Positions 35,217 to 43,602 of a stretch of DNA of 64,000 bases are shown in pieces. Below the pieces are notes generated by a model. That model was not told where the DNA came from and did not search any database. It was given only the letters and a program-made list of their open reading frames with translations. The first letter of the stretch is position 1, and each line of letters begins with the position of its first letter. Source of the stretch: CAVSRC01 sp963732845 (lineage in GTDB: Bacteria > Pseudomonadota > Alphaproteobacteria > Rhizobiales > Kaistiaceae); contig CAVTBE010000017.1 in NCBI GenBank assembly GCA_963732845.1, forward strand, positions 124,001 to 188,000. Direction: 5' to 3'. The translations under genes were made by a program, and so were the position numbers.

Positions 35217-36694
35217 GCGGTCCACCAATGCTCCGGACTGAAATGCCCGGCCGCGTCCTCGATCACCTGCGCCGAGCGGAACAGGGTCGCCTCGTCGAAG
35301 GGCCGGCCGATGAGCTGCAGGCCCATCGGCAGGCCGTCAGCCGTCTTGCCGGCGGGCACCGCGATGCCCGGCAGGCCGGCCATGTTGACCGTCACCGTGA
35401 ACACGTCGTTGAGGTACATCTCAATCGGCGAGGCCAGCGCCATGGCTTCCAGCCCAAAGGCCGCCGTCGGCGTCGCCGGGGTCAGGATGGCGTCGATGCC
35501 GTCGGCGAAGACCGTCTCGAAGTCGCGCTTGATCAGCGTGCGCACGCGCTGGGCGCGGAGATAATAGGCGTCGTAGTAGCCGGCCGAGAGCACATAGGTG
35601 CCGATCAGCACGCGCCGCTTGACCTCCTTGCCGAAGCCCGCCGAGCGCGTCGCCTCGTACATCGAGATGACATCGTCGCCAGGCACCCGCAGGCCGTAGC
35701 GCACGCCGTCGTAGCGGGCGAGGTTGGACGAGGCCTCGGCCGGGGCGACGATGTAGTACGCCGGCAAAGCATATTTCGTGTGCGGCAGCGAGATGTCGAC
35801 GAGTTCGGCGCCGGCCGCCTTCAGCCACGCCTTGCCCTGCTCCCACAGCGTCTCGATCTCCGCCGGCATGCCCGCGACGCGGTATTCCTCGGGGATGCCG
35901 ATCTTGAGGCCCTTCACCCCCTGCCCCAGCACCTGCTCGTAATCCGGCACCGGCACGTCGGCCGAGGTGGCGTCCCTGGCGTCGACGCTGGCCATCGACT
36001 TGAGCAGGATGGCGGCGTCGCGGACGTCACGGGCGATCGGCCCGGCCTGGTCGAGCGACGAGGCGAAGGCGACGATCCCCCAGCGCGAGCAGCGGCCGTA
36101 GGTCGGCTTGATGCCGACCGTGCCGGTGAACGCCGCCGGCTGGCGGATGGAACCGCCGGTATCGGTCGCCGTGGCACCGGCGCACAGGCGCGCCGAAACC
36201 GCCGCCGCCGAACCGCCGGACGAGCCGCCGGGCACCAGCGGCGCGTTCGATCCCGTTGATCGCCACGGGTTGACCACCGGGCCGTAATAGGAGGTCTCGT
36301 TGGACGAGCCCATGGCGAACTCGTCCATGTTGAGCTTGCCCAGCATCACCGCGCCGTCGGCCCACAGATTGGCGGTAACGGTCAATTCGTAGGTCGGCTT
36401 GAAGCCGTCGAGCACGTGGCTCCCGGCCTGGCTGTGGACGCCCTCGGTGCAGAACAGGTCCTTGATGCCGAGCGGCACGCCTTCCAGCGGCCGCACGTCG
36501 CCGCGGGCGAACCTGAGGTCGGATTCGGCGGCCATGGACAGCGCCTTTTCCGGCGTCTCGACGATATAGGCGTTGAGCTGGCGCGCTTGCGCTATCGCCT
36601 TGAGATAGGCCTCGGTCAGTTCGACGGCGGAGAAGTGGCGGGCGACAAGGCCGTCGCGGATTTCGGCAATGGTAAGGGCGGTAAGGTCGGTCAT
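35213..36694 (-). CDS. gatA: Aspartyl/glutamyl-tRNA amidotransferase subunit A
   Basis: A 493-residue amidase-signature enzyme, the glutaminase of GatCAB. The catalytic triad is visible: Lys in VPLGIKDLFCTEG, the cis-Ser in VPGGSSGGSAAAVSA, and Ser in TDTGGSIRQPAAF. It supplies ammonia to GatB for transamidation of misacylated tRNAs. ATG 36,694 (MTDLTALTIAEI) is family-like; further upstream sequence overlaps the GNAT gene. The gene is intact, unlike its partner gatB. Confidence 0.95.
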   Translation of the reverse strand: MTDLTALTIAEIRDGLVARHFSAVELTEAYLKAIAQARQLNAYIVETPEKALSMAAESDLRFARGDVRPLEGVPLGIKDLFCTEGVHSQAGSHVLDGFKPTYELTVTANLWADGAVMLGKLNMDEFAMGSSNETSYYGPVVNPWRSTGSNAPLVPGGSSGGSAAAVSARLCAGATATDTGGSIRQPAAFTGTVGIKPTYGRCSRWGIVAFASSLDQAGPIARDVRDAAILLKSMASVDARDATSADVPVPDYEQVLGQGVKGLKIGIPEEYRVAGMPAEIETLWEQGKAWLKAAGAELVDISLPHTKYALPAYYIVAPAEASSNLARYDGVRYGLRVPGDDVISMYEATRSAGFGKEVKRRVLIGTYVLSAGYYDAYYLRAQRVRTLIKRDFETVFADGIDAILTPATPTAAFGLEAMALASPIEMYLNDVFTVTVNMAGLPGIAVPAGKTADGLPMGLQLIGRPFDEATLFRSAQVIEDAAGHFSPEHWWTA

Positions 36695-37200
36695 GCGGAA
36701 AGGTTCTTTTCGTAAAAACGCGAATGGCCGGAGTCGGGATAGTCGAGCACCGCGCCGCACACGGTGAACCCGCCGCGCTCATAGACGCGCCAGGCCGGCT
36801 CGAAGCCCGGCGCCTCGCCGGTCTCCAGAACGAGGCGGGTGAGGCCCCTCGCCCGCGCCAGTCCCTCGATCCGCTGAAGCAGCAACGAGCCGAGGCGCTG
36901 CCCGCGGATTTCCGGCAGGGTATACATGCGCTTGACCTCGCCGAGACCGCCGCCGTGCTCCTTCAGCGCCCCCATGCCGAGGGGCCGGCCGTCGCCGTCG
37001 CGGGCGACGAAGACGGTGACCGTGGGCTCCGCCATCTGCTCGGCGGTGAGCTGGAACTGGAACTCGCGCGGGGTGAGCGGGATCAGATAGGCGTTGAGCG
37101 CGGTGACCATGGCACGAACGTCGTCCTGCAACGGCGTTTCGACCGCAATCGTGACGCCGGATGCCGGTGTCTCGGCGGAAAGGGCCGCCACCGCGGTCAT
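36691..37200 (-). CDS. GNAT-family N-acetyltransferase in the gat operon
   Basis: A 169-residue acetyltransferase. VKRMYTLPEIRGQRLGSLLL contains the pyrophosphate-binding RGQRLG motif, LVLETGEAPGFEPAWRVYER follows, and FYEKNLSA closes the fold. The substrate is unknown. It is locked between gatC and gatA by 4-base overlaps at both ends, so it is produced with the amidotransferase. Confidence 0.88.
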   Translation of the reverse strand: MTAVAALSAETPASGVTIAVETPLQDDVRAMVTALNAYLIPLTPREFQFQLTAEQMAEPTVTVFVARDGDGRPLGMGALKEHGGGLGEVKRMYTLPEIRGQRLGSLLLQRIEGLARARGLTRLVLETGEAPGFEPAWRVYERGGFTVCGAVLDYPDSGHSRFYEKNLSA

Positions 37201-37484
37201 TCGACCACCTTGGGCACGACGTAGAAATGTTCCTCGCGCGCCGGCGCATTGGCGGTGACCGCGTCGGCCTTGGCACCATCGGTGACCGCGTCCTCGCGCA
37301 GCTTCATTTTCATGGGCAGCACCGCCGTCATCGGCTCGACGCCGGTGACGTCGACCTCGTTCAACTGCTCGACAAAGCCGAGAATGGTGTTGAGGTCGTC
37401 CTGAAGCTTCTCGGCCTCCGCATCGCTGACCGCGATGCGGGCGAGGTGCGCCACGCGCTTGACCGTGTCCTTATCCACCGACAT
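37197..37484 (-). CDS. gatC: Aspartyl/glutamyl-tRNA amidotransferase subunit C
   Basis: A 95-residue GatC, which wraps around and stabilises GatA and GatB. DTVKRVAHLARIAVSDAEAE and LNTILGFVEQLNEVDVTGVE are the standard helices, and the C-terminal REEHFYVVPKVVE matches the family end. It is the first gene of the leftward gat operon, so the promoter should lie in 37,485-37,628 opposite dinB. Confidence 0.94.
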   Translation of the reverse strand: MSVDKDTVKRVAHLARIAVSDAEAEKLQDDLNTILGFVEQLNEVDVTGVEPMTAVLPMKMKLREDAVTDGAKADAVTANAPAREEHFYVVPKVVE

Positions 37485-37628
37485 GGGGCAAAATCCTTTG
37501 GAGTTCCGCCGTCTTAGCAGAGGGGCTTTTCCGCCGGCAAGGCCAATGACGGGAGCCTCCCATGCGCCGATTGAACGGCGGCCGGACGCCGGCTAGCCTC
37601 ACCCCAGTCGAGCCCATCGGACGAGACG

Positions 37629-38936
37629 ATGCCGGCCCCTATGAAAATCGCCGAAACGCCCGGTTTCTGCCGCGATTGCCTGACCCTGGCCGCGGCGGGA
37701 GCGAGCCGTTGCGCCGCCTGCGGCAGCCCGCGCCTGCTGCGCCATCCCGAGCTCTTCCGCCTGACCATCGCCCACCTCGACTGCGACGCATTCTATGCGG
37801 CCATCGAAAAGCGCGACCACCCGGAACTTGCCGACAGGCCGGTGATCGTCGGCGGCGGCAAGCGTGGAGTCGTGGCGACCGCCTGCTACATCGCCCGCAT
37901 CCGCGGCGTGCGCTCCGCCATGCCCATGTTCAAGGCGCTGGAAGCCTGCCCCGACGCGGTGGTCGTCCGCCCGGATTTCGAGAAATACAGCCGCGTCGGC
38001 CGCGAGGTGCGCGAGCTGATGCAGTCACTGACGCCGCTGGTCGAGCCGCTGTCGATCGACGAGGCCTTCATGGACATGGCCGGCACCGAGCGGCTGCACC
38101 ACGGGCCCCCGGCCCTGGCGCTGGCGCGGCTCCAGCAGCGCATCGAGGCGGAGATCGGCATCACCGTGTCGATCGGCCTCTCCTTCAACAAGTTCCTCGC
38201 CAAGATCGCCTCCGACTTCGAGAAACCGCGTGGTTTCTCGGTCATCGGCGAGGCCGAGGCGACGACCTTCCTGGCGTCGAAGCCGGTCGGCCTGATCTGG
38301 GGCGTCGGCAAGGCCATGCAGACGCGGCTGGCGGCCGATGGCATCCGCACCATCGGCGCGCTCCAGCGCATGGACGAGGCCGAGCTTGGCCGCCGCTACG
38401 GCTCCATGGGGCTGAGGCTCGCCCGGCTCTCCAGGGGCGACGACAGCCGCAGCGTCGAGCCCCACGGCGAGGCCAAGAGCGTCAGCAACGAAACCACCTT
38501 CGAGACCGATCTCGCCGATCCGCACGAGCTGAAGGCGATCCTGAGGGCGCTGTCGGAGAAGGTCTCGCGGCGACTGAAGAAGGCGGAACTTGCCGGCGTC
38601 GTGGTGACGCTGAAACTGAAGACGGCCGATTTCCGCCTGCGCACCCGCGGCCGCCACCTCGCCGACCCGACCCAGCTTGCCGACCGCATCTTCCAGGCCG
38701 GCGCCGAGCTGCTTGCCCATGAAGCCGACGGGCAGACGAAATTCCGCCTGATCGGCATCGGCGTGTCGGAATTCGCCGACTTGGCGCTGGCCGACCCCGG
38801 CGACCTGATCGATCCCGATGCGGCCAAGCGGGCCAAGGCCGAAGCCGCCGTCGACGTGATCCGCGACCGCTTCGGCACCAAAGCGGTGGAGCTGGGCCTG
38901 GTCTTCGACGCAGGCCGGAAGCCGAGACAGACCTAA
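37629..38936 (+). CDS. dinB: DNA polymerase IV (Y family) with N-terminal zinc-finger-like segment
   Basis: A 435-residue translesion polymerase. HLDCDAFYAAIEKRDHP holds the first catalytic Asp, LSIDEAFMDM the acidic pair, and FNKFLAKIASDFEKPRGFSV the palm/thumb signature. A helix-hairpin region (GLIWGVGKAMQTRL) and the little-finger domain follow. The N-terminus has two Cys pairs (CRDC and CAAC), an extension common in alphaproteobacterial Pol IV. Its last 26 codons are duplicated 800 bases downstream. SOS regulation is likely but no clear operator is visible. Confidence 0.93.
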   Translation: MPAPMKIAETPGFCRDCLTLAAAGASRCAACGSPRLLRHPELFRLTIAHLDCDAFYAAIEKRDHPELADRPVIVGGGKRGVVATACYIARIRGVRSAMPMFKALEACPDAVVVRPDFEKYSRVGREVRELMQSLTPLVEPLSIDEAFMDMAGTERLHHGPPALALARLQQRIEAEIGITVSIGLSFNKFLAKIASDFEKPRGFSVIGEAEATTFLASKPVGLIWGVGKAMQTRLAADGIRTIGALQRMDEAELGRRYGSMGLRLARLSRGDDSRSVEPHGEAKSVSNETTFETDLADPHELKAILRALSEKVSRRLKKAELAGVVVTLKLKTADFRLRTRGRHLADPTQLADRIFQAGAELLAHEADGQTKFRLIGIGVSEFADLALADPGDLIDPDAAKRAKAEAAVDVIRDRFGTKAVELGLVFDAGRKPRQT

Positions 38937-39075
38937 GCCATTCACAGTCGGCAACGGGCCGGATACCCGTCTGTCCGGGTTCTTTAGAATTCGGCCATTG
39001 ATAATTTCGACAGGGCTGTCAGATGATATGGTTGGTCGTTGGCGTTCACCCTGGGCACAGACCGGAGGAGAGGCC

Positions 39076-39636
39076 GTGCACACCAGCCACACCTTGCTGT
39101 CACTGACGGGAGCCTGTCTGATCGGGCTGGCGCTCGGCCAGCCGGCATGGGCTGACGTCCAGATCAATATCAACAAGTCCACCCAGCGCATGACCGTCAC
39201 GGTTGACGGCCAGCCGCGCTACAACTGGCCGATATCGACCGGCAGGCCCAGCTACGACACGCCGAACGGCACCTTCAGGGCATTCCGCATGGAAAAGGAC
39301 CATCGCAGCGAGGAATGGGACAATGCGCCGATGCCCTATTCGATCTTCTTCACAAGGACCGGTGTGGCCGTGCACGGTACTTACGAGCAGCGCAGCCTCG
39401 GCCGCGCCGTCTCACACGGATGCGTGCGGCTGTCGGTGGCGAACGCGGCCGTCCTCTGGGATCTGGTCAAGCGGGAATCATTGAACAACACGACTGTGCG
39501 GGTCAGCGGCTCGGTCGGCGGTGCGAACGCGACGGTCGTGGCACGCCCCGGGTCGATGCCGCCGGCCGCCATCGGCCCGCGCGACAGCAACAGCAAGAAG
39601 CGGCCCCTCTTTCCGTTCTTCGCGTTCGGGCGGTAG
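39076..39636 (+). CDS. L,D-transpeptidase (first tandem copy)
   Basis: A 186-residue exported YkuD-domain enzyme, expected to make 3-3 peptidoglycan cross-links or attach proteins to the wall. A signal peptide ends near ALGQPAWA. The active site is complete: VAVHGTYEQRSLGRAVSHGC then VRLSVANA, with the catalytic Cys in SHGCVR. The GTG at 39,076 has an optimal GGAGGAG site and aligns with the GTG of the second copy. The C-terminus (KKRPLFPFFAFGR) is paralleled in the second copy. Confidence 0.9.
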   Translation: MHTSHTLLSLTGACLIGLALGQPAWADVQININKSTQRMTVTVDGQPRYNWPISTGRPSYDTPNGTFRAFRMEKDHRSEEWDNAPMPYSIFFTRTGVAVHGTYEQRSLGRAVSHGCVRLSVANAAVLWDLVKRESLNNTTVRVSGSVGGANATVVARPGSMPPAAIGPRDSNSKKRPLFPFFAFGR

Positions 39637-39659
39637 AGCCTCCAGGACCCGACAACACT

Positions 39660-39737
39660 TTCCGCGACCGCTTCGGCGACCGCGCGGTGGAGTTGGGCCT
39701 GCTGTTCGATACCGGCTGGAAACCAATCCAGACATAA
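39660..39737 (+). pseudogene. dinB 3-prime remnant
   Basis: Twenty-five codons plus stop encode FRDRFGDRAVELGLLFDTGW then KPIQT, matching the dinB end IRDRFGTKAVELGLVFDAGR then KPRQT (38,859-38,936) at most positions. No other dinB sequence is present. It marks the left boundary of a duplicated unit comprising the dinB end, the spacer and the transpeptidase gene. Confidence 0.9.
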
Positions 39738-39904
39738 AATCCAGGCCGCCCGGGGCCACCGTGGCGGACGCTGACGCCATCGCCGGCAGCGGGCCGGCCG
39801 GCGTTCCATCCGGGGGGTGTGACCTCGTTCATTGAAGATTTGGACGATGCTGCCAGATGTATTGGTGATTACTGGCGTTCGCGCCGGGCATAGGAGGGGA
39901 AGCC

Positions 39905-40466
39905 GTGAAGACCAATCGCATCGTCCTGTCGTCGATCGGAGCCTGTCTGGTCGGGCTGGCACTCGGCCAACCGGCTCGCGCCGACATCCTGATCACCATC
40001 GACAAGTCCACCCAGCACATGATCGTCAAGGTTGACGGCCGCGATCGTTACAACTGGCCGGTATCGACCGGAAAACCCGGCTATGACACGCCGAGCGGCA
40101 CGTTCCGGCCGTTCCGCATGGACATCAACCACGTCAGCAAGGAATACGACGATGCGCCGATGCCCTATTCGATCTTCTTCACGGCGTCGGGCATCGCCGT
40201 GCACGGCACCAACCAACAGCGCCACCTTGGCCGCGCCGCCTCGCACGGCTGCGTGCGGCTGTCGGTGAAGAACGCGGCCGTCCTTTGGGATCTGGTCAAG
40301 CGCGAATTGATCTGGAACACGGTCGTGCAGGTCCGTGGTGCAAGTTCCCGCTGGCAGAGCGACAACGGTCGCGGCCGCCAAGCTGGCGCCGATGAACGAA
40401 ATCGCTTCGGCGCAGGATCCGTCGAGCCGGCAGCCGCTCTTCCCGTTCCTGCCGTTCCTGCGCTAG
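39905..40466 (+). CDS. L,D-transpeptidase (second tandem copy, one frameshift)
   Basis: A paralogue of the preceding transpeptidase: same GTG start, similar signal peptide (LALGQPARA) and complete active site (IAVHGTNQQRHLGRAASHGC, then VRLS). An extra C near 40,348 shifts the frame after VVQVRGASS. With it removed, the sequence continues AGRATTVAAAKLAPMNEIAS and ends RQPLFPFLPFLR at 40,466, giving 186 residues, exactly the length of copy one. Without correction a longer unrelated tail would run to 40,660. The catalytic domain is unaffected either way. Confidence 0.85.
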
Positions 40467-40605
40467 AGCCCGCCGCCGACCTTGCGGCAAGCTGCCAAAG
40501 CACGCCGCGCGGGCGACGGCACAGCCGGGCCCGCGCGCCGCATGTGATCAATCACTGCACCATCGACCCGGTAGCGATACGACGGCTCGTGCATGCGCGG
40601 GCCGG

Positions 40606-40953
40606 TCACTCACTGCCGTGCGAACATTCGTTCGCGCCAATCTCCAGCGTTCCGGCGTAGTAGGCTGCCACCAGAGAGTCCGGCGTCTCGCCGGCCACGC
40701 CGCTGACCACCTTGATGCCCTTTTGCGCGAGCAGGTCCTGCGCCCGAGGACCGATTCCGCCGGTCATCACCATGTTGACGCCGCGCTCCGCCAGCCAAAC
40801 CGGCAGCAGACCGGGTTCGTGGGGTGGGGCCGCCACGTTGTTGCGCGCCACGATCGCACCGGTCTGGTCGTTGGTGTCGAGCAGCGCAAACGCGGGACAA
40901 TGCCCGAAATGGGCAAACAGCTTGCCATCGGCTACGGGTATGGCGATCTTCAC
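40606..40953 (-). CDS. NifX/NafY-type dinitrogenase-cofactor family protein
   Basis: A 115-residue protein of the dinitrogenase iron-molybdenum cofactor fold. VKIAIPVADGKLFAHFGHCP is the family opening with its His/Cys cofactor-contact region, and MTGGIGPRAQDLLAQKGIKV is the central signature. I chose GTG 40,953 because it overlaps the upstream stop (GTGA) and has AGGAG 7 bases before it. Last gene of the ferredoxin-ATPase operon. A role in Fe-S or metal cluster handling is inferred; no nitrogenase genes are present. Confidence 0.85.
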   Translation of the reverse strand: MKIAIPVADGKLFAHFGHCPAFALLDTNDQTGAIVARNNVAAPPHEPGLLPVWLAERGVNMVMTGGIGPRAQDLLAQKGIKVVSGVAGETPDSLVAAYYAGTLEIGANECSHGSE

Positions 40954-41844
40954 GTGCATTCTCCTTCTAGAGCGGAATTGACGTCGTCCCAGACGCTGCG
41001 GATATCCGCAGCGCACGCAGCGTCGGTTTCGACAACTGCCTTGGTTGCCATCTGTGCCCTGGTCACCGCCGGGTCGTAGCGGATGCGGCCGGTGACGCGG
41101 GCTCCGGCGCTCCGTGCCACCTGCTCGATCTCGGCAGTACGCTCGGCGTTGAGATCCCATTTGTTGACGCAGACATGGGATGGGACATGGAAGTGGTCGG
41201 CAAGCGCCAGCAGCCTCTCCAGGTCATGCTGCCCGGAGACGGTAGGCTCGGTCACGATCAGGACGCGCGCGGCGCCGCCGATCGAGGCGATGACGGGACA
41301 GCCGATGCCGGGCGGACCGTCGATCAGGATCAGGTCGCCGATGCGTCTCTGCCGCGACCCTCCGGGCTTCCTTTCGAACCGTGGAAACCAGCTTGCCGGA
41401 GTTGTCAGCGGCAATACCGAGCCGGGCATGCACCATCGGTCCCGCCCGGGTGTCGGATACCATCCATCGCCCGCACGACCGATCAGGAAAATCCACCGCC
41501 CCATGCGGACAAACGCGCACACAGACCCCACAACCCTCGCAGGCCGTGGGATCGACGCGACAGACGTTTCTGCCTGGGGCGATCTCGACCGGCGCGATGG
41601 CGTCGAAGCGGCAATGCTGCCGGCACAATCCGCAGCCCAGGCAGTCCTCTGCACGGATCACGGCCTCGTGGCCGCTGCAGAATTCGTGCTCCTCCCTCAC
41701 CTCCGGCGACAGCACCAGATGCAGGTCGGCGGCATCGACGTCGCAATCGGCAAGCACGGCGTTGTCGGCGAGCACGGCAAAGCTGGCGAGCACGCTGGTC
41801 TTGCCCGTGCCGCCCTTTCCGCTGATGACGACGAGTTCGTTCAT
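40950..41844 (-). CDS. MinD-type ATPase with inserted ferredoxin domain, copy 2 (one frameshift)
   Basis: About 297 residues after removing one extra base near 41,346. The deviant Walker A is VVISGKGGTGKTSVLASFAV. Two 4Fe-4S motifs follow (CLGCGLCRQHCRFDAI and CEGCGVCVRVCPHGAV), then after the shift ERIGDLILIDGPPGIGCPVI with the Walker B-like Asp. This is the COG1149 type: P-loop ATPases carrying a ferredoxin insert. It overlaps its twin upstream (ATGA) and the NifX-like gene downstream (GTGA). A function in redox-linked metallocluster transfer is inferred. Confidence 0.85.
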
Positions 41845-42668
41845 GCGTTCACCCGATGAGGATGCTGCGCGAACATGTCGCGGTATTGGGGAAGTGCGGC
41901 GATCAGCGCCTCGCCTCTCGAATAGGCCTCGGCGATCCTGCGGTCGTCGTGGAATCTCGGCCAAGACGGCGATGCCGTTCTCGCGGCAATAGGCGCGGAC
42001 CCGGCCGTCGCCGATGTCGGCCCGGTTGATCACGACACCATGCGGCAGGCCCAGCTCGCGGACCGCTTCCACGGCAAGTCGAGGTCGTTGAGGCCAAACG
42101 GCGTGGGTTCCGTCACCAGCAGCACATAATCGGCCCCGCGCAACGTCGTGACCACCGGGCACGAGGTGCCGGGCGGTGCGTCCAGGATCGCGAACCGCGC
42201 GCCGGTCGTCTCCTGCTTGACGGCGCGGATCAGGGGCGGCGCCAAAGTGCTGCCGATATCGAGGCGGCCCTGGACCAGCGCGATGTCGCCGGTTTGCGAC
42301 GTCTCGACCACGCCGATGCGCTGCTCGGCTTCCGTGATCGCCTTGTGCGGGCACACCAGCCGGCAACCACCGCAACCGTGGCACAGCTCGGGCGAAACGT
42401 ACGGTGCAACGCCGAACGAAACGATGGCGTTGTACTGGCAGAACTGGCTGCACTCGCCGCAGCCGTCGCAGCGGCTCTCGTCCACCTCGGGGATCGGCGA
42501 AGTGACGACGCGCTGCTGCCAGTCGAGCCCGGCAAAGAACAGATGGTCGTTCGGCGCCTCGACGTCGCAGTCCGCCAGCAGGACAGGTTGGTCCGCCGCG
42601 AGCGCCAAGTTGACGGCGACCGTGGTCTTGCCCGTGCCCCCCTTGCCCGATGCGATCGCGAGTTTCAT
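41841..42668 (-). CDS. MinD-type ATPase with inserted ferredoxin domain, copy 1 (two frameshifts)
   Basis: About 275 residues when one missing base near 42,075 and one extra base near 41,950 are corrected. Walker A is LAIASGKGGTGKTTVAVNLA. The ferredoxin motifs are CDGCGECSQFCQYNAI and CHGCGGCRLVCPHKAI, and FAILDAPPGTSCPVVTTLRG is the Walker B region. Corrected continuation: LAVEAVRELGLPHGVVINRA and ending HPHRVNA with ATGA overlap to copy 2. A sister of copy 2 that probably forms a heterodimer with it; both are COG1149. Confidence 0.85.
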
Positions 42669-43309
42669 GCGACTTCGTGAAAATGGAGAGCCAGCGTCTG
42701 GCGGACGTCCATGGACTTCGCCAGATGGATCCTGACGCCGGCCTTGGTCAGCACGTCCGCCGCCTTCGGTCCGCACTCACCCGCCACCACTGCCGTGGCA
42801 CCGGCCTTGATGACGGTCTCAGCCGCCTTGAAACCGGCGCCATGGCCATCGTTCAGGGCAGCATTGGGGATGACTTCAAACTCCCGGGTGCCGACATCGT
42901 AGATAAGGAAGCGCGGTGCACGGCCGAAGCTGTCGTCGATGGGCGACGACAGGTCCACGCCGGAAATGGCAAAGGCAATCTTCATTTCTCTTTCCTCAAC
43001 TCCTTCCGCGCTGCCCCCGGGCACCGTACGGAAGTCACCGCCGCCGATTCTCAGCGCACAGCCTTCCGCCAGCGCCCTGGCGACGGCCTTGCGGGCACTC
43101 GCCAGCACCCGCGAGAACGTCGGGCGCGACACACCCATCAGTTTCGCTGCTTCCTCCTGTTCGAGACCGCGGTGGTCGGCGAGCAGGATCGCCTCCCATT
43201 CCTCGTCCTTGAGCGAGACGATCTGAAGGTCGCGCGTCGGGATTCCGCGCGGCTTGTAGAAGCGCGACACGGGGCTGGAGCGGATAAGGCGGCATTTCCG
43301 GGGTCTCAT
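42665..43309 (-). CDS. DUF134 DNA-binding domain fused to NifX-like domain
   Basis: A 214-residue fusion. Residues 1-100 are DUF134 (MRPRKCRLI start, then VSLKDEEWEAILLADHRGLE and a sigma-70 region 4-like helix-turn-helix, MGVSRPTFSRVLASARKAVA). Residues 110-214 are a NifX-like cofactor fold (MKIAFAISGVDLSSPIDDSF, then GRAPRFLIYD). This suggests a regulator whose second domain senses a metallocluster, probably controlling its own operon. The stop overlaps the first ATPase gene (ATGA). An inverted repeat lies about 70 bases upstream. Confidence 0.85.
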   Translation of the reverse strand: MRPRKCRLIRSSPVSRFYKPRGIPTRDLQIVSLKDEEWEAILLADHRGLEQEEAAKLMGVSRPTFSRVLASARKAVARALAEGCALRIGGGDFRTVPGGSAEGVEEREMKIAFAISGVDLSSPIDDSFGRAPRFLIYDVGTREFEVIPNAALNDGHGAGFKAAETVIKAGATAVVAGECGPKAADVLTKAGVRIHLAKSMDVRQTLALHFHEVA

Positions 43310-43377
43310 CGCAGTCTCAGAGCCGATCCCACCGCGTCGTGGCAGTCCCTTGCCGCTTCCACGAAGCAGCAAGCATT

Positions 43378-43393
43378 ATGAACATACGTTCAT
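43378..43393. promoter_or_regulatory. Inverted repeat upstream of the DUF134-NifX operon
   Basis: ATGAACATACGTTCAT: perfect 6-base arms ATGAAC/GTTCAT with a 4-base spacer, 68 bases before the operon start codon, in an AT-richer stretch. A likely operator, possibly for the DUF134 protein itself. Confidence 0.55.
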
Positions 43394-43602
43394 ATTAGCG
43401 CCACGGCTTTCGATTGACAGGCGCGTCCTTGCGCGTGTTGTCGCACCTCTGCGGACGACACACGGCGGCGGATCTCAAGCTGCTGAAATAACCCGGCAGT
43501 GCGGCGCGCAGCCTCAAACGGCTTCTGCCGGATCGGGGAGCATCGCGCCGGCGCAGGGGACCGGTCGGCTCCCGGCCCGGTGATGGGTCGGGCCGCGCCG
43601 CC

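Noticed and set aside
40606..43309. NifX-like proteins as evidence for nitrogen fixation
   Set aside because: No nifHDK, nifB or other nif genes are present, and this fold is widespread in non-fixing bacteria.
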